From positions 1 to 33,820 of the forward strand of contig JAEPNQ010000042.1 of assembly GCA_017643305.1 (NCBI GenBank): DNA of 33,820 nt. The letters are read 5' to 3'. The DNA comes from Marinibacterium sp. Its GTDB lineage: Bacteria; Pseudomonadota; Alphaproteobacteria; Rhodobacterales; Rhodobacteraceae. Numbering within the stretch: position 1 is the first letter of the stretch; each line of letters opens with the position of its first letter. Shown in pieces: positions 31,055 to 33,820 of this stretch. The position numbers and the translations under genes were made by a program. Under the pieces are notes generated by a model that was not told the origin of the DNA, did not search any database, and saw only the letters and a program-made list of their open reading frames with translations.

Positions 31055-32710
31055 TCAGGCGATGTCCTTGGATCGCCCTGCGTTGCGGCCCGAGAAGATA
31101 CACCCGCCGAGAAAGGTGCCTTCGAGTGCATTATAGCCGTGGTAGCCACCACCGCCGAAGCCAGCGACTTCACCGGCTGCGAAAAGGCCGGGCAGGGGTT
31201 GAGCATCGGCCCCCAGCATCTGGCCGTCGAGATTGGTGTGAAGGCCACCCAGCGTTTTGCGCGTGAGGATGTTGAGCCGCACAGCGATCAGCGGGCCATT
31301 GGCGGGGTCGAGGAAACGGTGCGGTTTGACCGCGCGCATCAGCCGGTCGCCGCGATAGTTGCGGGCGGCGTGGATGGCGGCAAGCTGGGCGTCCTTTGTG
31401 AATTGGTTGTCGGTCTGGGCGTCGCGGGCGGCGATCTGGGCGTGCAGGCTGTCGTAGTCCAGCAGGTCATCCCCGGTCAGTTTGTTCATGCCTGCGACCA
31501 GCGTGGGCAGGTCTTTGGCGACCACGAAATCTTCGCCTTTTTCCTTGAACGCTTCAACCGGGGCGGGGGCGCCTTTAGACATCAGGCGGCCGCGCAGCAC
31601 ATCGCTCCATTTGCGGGAGGTGATGTCGGGGTTTTGTTCGGAGCCGGAGAGGGCGAATTCCTTTTCAATGATTTTCTGGGTTAGGATGAACCAGCTGTAT
31701 TCATAACCGGTGTCCATTATCGCTTTGAGCGTGGACAGGGTATCGAAGCCCGGCAGGGCGGGCGGGGCAAATCGGTTGCCTTTGGCGTCAAACCACATGG
31801 ATGACGGCCCTGGCAGGATGCGGATGCCGTGTTTGGGCCAGATCGGATCCCAGTTGGAGACGCCTTCGGTATAGTGCCACATGCGGTCGCCGTTGATGAC
31901 ATGGCCGCCTGCGGTTTCGGAAATGGCGATCATGCGGCCATCTACGTGGGCCGGGACGCCCGCGACCATTTTTTGTGGCGGCTCGCCTAACCGGTCGCGC
32001 GGCCAGGCTTTGCGCACGAGGTCGAAATTGCCGCCGATCCCGCCGGAGGAGATGAGGATGGAAGGCGCGTGGACCTCAAAGCTCCCGGTCGCGTTCCGGT
32101 TGGTTTTCTGGCCACGTTCTGCAGCGTCGGGGGCCAGCAGGCTGCCCGCCACGCCCTTCGCCACGCCATTTTCAGTGAGGATTTCGTCTACTTGATGGCG
32201 GAAGCGCAGGTCGACCAGGCCGCTCTTGGCGTGTTCACGAACGCGGGCTTCGAACGGGGCCATGGTGCCCGGGCCGGTGCCCCAGGTCAGGTGGAACCGA
32301 GGGACGGAATTGCCGTGCCCGTTGGCATAAGACCCCCCGCGTTCGGCCCAGCCGACGATGGGAAACCAGCGCATGCCCATGGCATGCAGCCAGGGGCGCA
32401 TTTCGCCAGCGGCGAAATCCACATAAGCTTCGGCCACTTTGCGCGGCCAGTGGTCTTCGGGCCGGTCGAACTGGGCGCTGCCCATCCAGTCTTGCAGGGC
32501 GAGGTCCCGGTTGTCGCGGATGCCCATGCGGCGTTGTTCCGGCGTGTCGATCATAAGGAGGCCGCCGAGGGACCAGAAGGCCTGCCCGCCCAAAAAACTT
32601 TCGGGTTCCTGATCCAGCAGGATCACGCGTTTGCCGCGGTCGCCCAGTTCCGCGGCGGCGACTAGGCCTGCAAGCCCGCCGCCCACAATGATGACGTCTG
32701 CCTGATCCAT
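31055..32710 (-). CDS. FAD-binding dehydrogenase (3-ketosteroid dehydrogenase-like)
   Basis: The protein of 551 residues starts DVIIVGGGLAGLVAA, a complete FAD Rossmann motif, and ends with ALPG-type PLPGLFAAGEVAGFGGGGYHGYNALEGTFLGGCIFSGR, i.e. the second FAD contact followed by a family-specific Gly-rich loop. It belongs to the fumarate reductase/KSTD flavoproteins of unknown substrate. The ATG at 32710 is used because GGGAGGATCAC precedes it and it begins the FAD motif; the frame continues upstream without support. It converges with the TPM gene, whose stop is adjacent (31054/31055). It is distinct in sequence from the 456-residue flavoprotein of the catabolic cluster. Confidence 0.92.
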   Translation of the reverse strand: MDQADVIIVGGGLAGLVAAAELGDRGKRVILLDQEPESFLGGQAFWSLGGLLMIDTPEQRRMGIRDNRDLALQDWMGSAQFDRPEDHWPRKVAEAYVDFAAGEMRPWLHAMGMRWFPIVGWAERGGSYANGHGNSVPRFHLTWGTGPGTMAPFEARVREHAKSGLVDLRFRHQVDEILTENGVAKGVAGSLLAPDAAERGQKTNRNATGSFEVHAPSILISSGGIGGNFDLVRKAWPRDRLGEPPQKMVAGVPAHVDGRMIAISETAGGHVINGDRMWHYTEGVSNWDPIWPKHGIRILPGPSSMWFDAKGNRFAPPALPGFDTLSTLKAIMDTGYEYSWFILTQKIIEKEFALSGSEQNPDITSRKWSDVLRGRLMSKGAPAPVEAFKEKGEDFVVAKDLPTLVAGMNKLTGDDLLDYDSLHAQIAARDAQTDNQFTKDAQLAAIHAARNYRGDRLMRAVKPHRFLDPANGPLIAVRLNILTRKTLGGLHTNLDGQMLGADAQPLPGLFAAGEVAGFGGGGYHGYNALEGTFLGGCIFSGRNAGRSKDIA

Positions 32711-32882
32711 GTGATCCTCCCTCTTCTGTCTAAACGATAGGGGCGGGGTGGGTCGGCTGGCAACGGGCGACGCTGCGCCAACCTGTTGCGTATGGGGCGC
32801 GCGCGGCGTTTCCGAAGCCTCAGGATCTGGATGCAAAAACCTCTCTCACGAAACGCCGGTCAGACCGAGAGGAGCTACAGGT

Positions 32883-33314
32883 ATGAAATTGGATTTCCTG
32901 CGCCGTACACAGACGCAGCCGGCTCCGCAGGCCAAGGCCAGCGCGGCTGGGCCGGTGGTGGCCTGGCACAATGCTGGGCGCGTGGCTTGGACCCCGCGTG
33001 ACAATGCGTCGCTGACGCGGTCGGGGTTTGCGGGCAACCCGGTTGGGTTTCGTGCGGTAAAGCTGATTGCCGAAGCTGCGGCTGCCTTGCCTGTTGTGCT
33101 GCAGGATGCCGAGCGTCGGTATGCGCACCACCCGGTGCTCGCGCTGCTGGCGCGGCCTAATGCGGGGCAGGGCCGAAACGCATTTCTGGAGGCGCTGTTT
33201 GGGCAGGTGTTGCTTTCGGGCAGGTGCTGCGTGCGTTGGTGGAGCGATAACGGCCAGCCCTCCAGCCGTGCGGCGCGATACGCGCGTATCCAAAACGCGG
33301 GCCTGCCGCCTTAA
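32883..33314 (+). pseudogene. Truncated gene-transfer-agent/HK97 portal protein
   Basis: The first ~113 residues match the N-terminus of the Rhodobacter-type GTA portal protein (gene g3): FLRRTQ, a linker with AKASAAGPVVAW, then GRVAWTPRDNASLTRSGF, GNPVGFRAVKLIAEAAAALP and HPVLALLARPNAGQGRNAFLEALFGQVLLSG. After about 33221 the similarity fails: the sequence reads RCCVRWWSDNGQPSSRAARY and stops at 33312-33314, so it is 143 residues against roughly 395 in intact portals. No terminase, protease or capsid gene is next to it. GAGGAG lies upstream of the ATG, a little far. The stop overlaps that of the convergent DksA-like gene (TTAA). I read it as a remnant; whether a peptide is made is unknown. 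Confidence 0.8.
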
Positions 33315-33649
33315 CCGCTGGCACAGCTCACGCATTGGGTCGCCGCCAGATCCAGCTCCAACCGTTTAAGCGGAATGTCCTCCCCGCAGCTCTCGCAATA
33401 GCCGTATTCGTCTTCGTCGAGCCGGATCAGCGCCTGTCGCAGACGCATGGCCTCTCCATCACGGCGTTTTTGTTGTGCAACTGCCATGGCTTGCATCTGC
33501 AACGCATCCATCCGGCTCAGCCTCCCGACTGATTGCTGGTCCAGCTCAACCACCGATTGCCCGCCACGCCCCAGCGCGTTTTCGTCTTTGATCTGGGTCA
33601 GCCGGGCTTCGATCAGCCCGCGAAACCGGGTGGCGTTCGATCCATTCAT
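33311..33649 (-). CDS. DksA/TraR-family C4 zinc-finger protein
   Basis: The 112 residues have a long helical N-terminal part (coiled-coil like, FRGLIEARLTQIKDEN to MRLRQALIRLDEDEYG) and a C-terminal zinc finger with CESCG and CVSC, the four-Cys pattern of DksA/TraR proteins that act on RNA polymerase through the secondary channel. It is shorter than E. coli DksA (151) and lies between that and TraR. The Met at 33649 is preferred because it starts the coherent helix; the open frame upstream runs into the cysE region on the opposite strand. The ribosome site is weak. It is divergent from cysE across an 84-base region. Confidence 0.85.
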   Translation of the reverse strand: MNGSNATRFRGLIEARLTQIKDENALGRGGQSVVELDQQSVGRLSRMDALQMQAMAVAQQKRRDGEAMRLRQALIRLDEDEYGYCESCGEDIPLKRLELDLAATQCVSCASG

Positions 33650-33693
33650 TTTCGTGATCTGCCCTATCAGACCTTTGCGTTTGGATTTTTGCA

Positions 33694-33714
33694 GCCTAGA
33701 TGGGTAGTCTAGGC
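33694..33714. promoter_or_regulatory. Perfect inverted repeat upstream of cysE, candidate operator
   Basis: GCCTAGA, seven bases, TCTAGGC: perfect seven-base arms. It ends 19 bases before the cysE ATG, and between it and the start lies only the ribosome site. In this short divergent region it could be an operator for cysE, the DksA-like gene or both. Confidence 0.5.
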
Positions 33715-33733
33715 GTAGCAAAGGAGTTTTGCC

Positions 33734-33820
33734 ATGGCCCAGACGCAGACCAATATCGCCGCTGTTGACCCGATCTGGGATCGGATCACAGAGGAAGCGC
33801 ATCAAGCGGTGCGGGATGAG
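33734..33820 (+). CDS. cysE: Serine O-acetyltransferase, first 29 codons (3'-truncated by window)
   Basis: The ATG follows AAGGAG at proper distance and the frame stays open to the right edge: MAQTQTNIAAVDPIWDRITE, then EAHQAVRDE. This matches the N-terminus of alphaproteobacterial CysE, in which 'DPIWDRI..EA' opens the first helix. CysE acetylates serine with acetyl-CoA, the first step of cysteine synthesis, and is feedback-inhibited by cysteine. The catalytic part lies outside the window. A perfect inverted repeat at 33694-33714 lies immediately upstream. Confidence 0.8.
   Translation, partial: MAQTQTNIAAVDPIWDRITEEAHQAVRDE

Noticed and set aside
1-33820. CRISPR array, insertion sequence or replication origin
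   Set aside because: No regularly spaced repeats, transposase gene with terminal repeats, or origin-type iterons were seen in the window.

Overview
The window is high-GC DNA that reads as an alphaproteobacterium of the order Rhodobacterales (roseobacter type). The pointers are gene content (hom, glpX and recJ on one strand, a gene-transfer-agent portal remnant next to cysE), protein sequences typical of that order, and an intergenic repeat of a kind I recall from those genomes. The species cannot be read from the sequence.

Layout. (a) 1-1494: the edge of a probable mobile island. It holds the end of an HNH nuclease gene, a small plasmid/ICE-like gene and an AT-rich gene-poor stretch, and it abuts the 3' end of tRNA-Glu(UUC) at 1495-1569. 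(b) 1672-7261: mostly core genes on the minus strand (lipoprotein, hom, glpX, recJ), interrupted by a plus-strand insertion with a decayed cytochrome c gene and an intact cytochrome c'. (c) 7308-10327: a TetR regulator with a clear candidate operator, a serine beta-lactamase-fold hydrolase and a pirin. (d) 10436-20380: a divergent catabolic cluster and the most interesting part. SDR, LeuD-like and LeuC-like genes lie on the minus strand. An NTF2-like protein, HyuB, HyuA, an isochorismatase-fold protein, an isocitrate-lyase/PEP-mutase-family lyase and a fumarate-reductase-like flavoprotein lie on the plus strand, with stop/start overlaps through most of the chain. (e) 20388-28064: guanine deaminase, MgtE, 5-formyl-THF cyclo-ligase, a fasciclin protein, a YmdB-type phosphoesterase, an EamA exporter and an SLC13/TrkA-C permease. 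(f) 28078-28249: a convergent intergenic region full of hairpins and repeats. (g) 28253-33820: a glycine-amidinotransferase homologue, a TPM-domain zinc-ribbon protein, an FAD dehydrogenase, a truncated GTA portal gene, a DksA/TraR zinc-finger protein and the first 29 codons of cysE.

Working together. The plus-strand genes of region (d) look like one translationally coupled operon, divergent from the LeuCD-like/SDR operon. The enzyme set suggests this route: an ATP-dependent hydantoinase/lactamase opens a cyclic amide or imide, a flavoprotein desaturates a substituted succinate, an aconitase-family hydratase adds water, and a KRCGH-type lyase cleaves the product to a keto or glyoxylate-type acid plus a carboxylate. 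The substrate is unknown. The isochorismatase-fold protein has glycine where amidases of the fold carry the nucleophilic cysteine, so it should not be assumed to be an amidase. Every function here is read from sequence motifs and neighbourhood; no database search was run.
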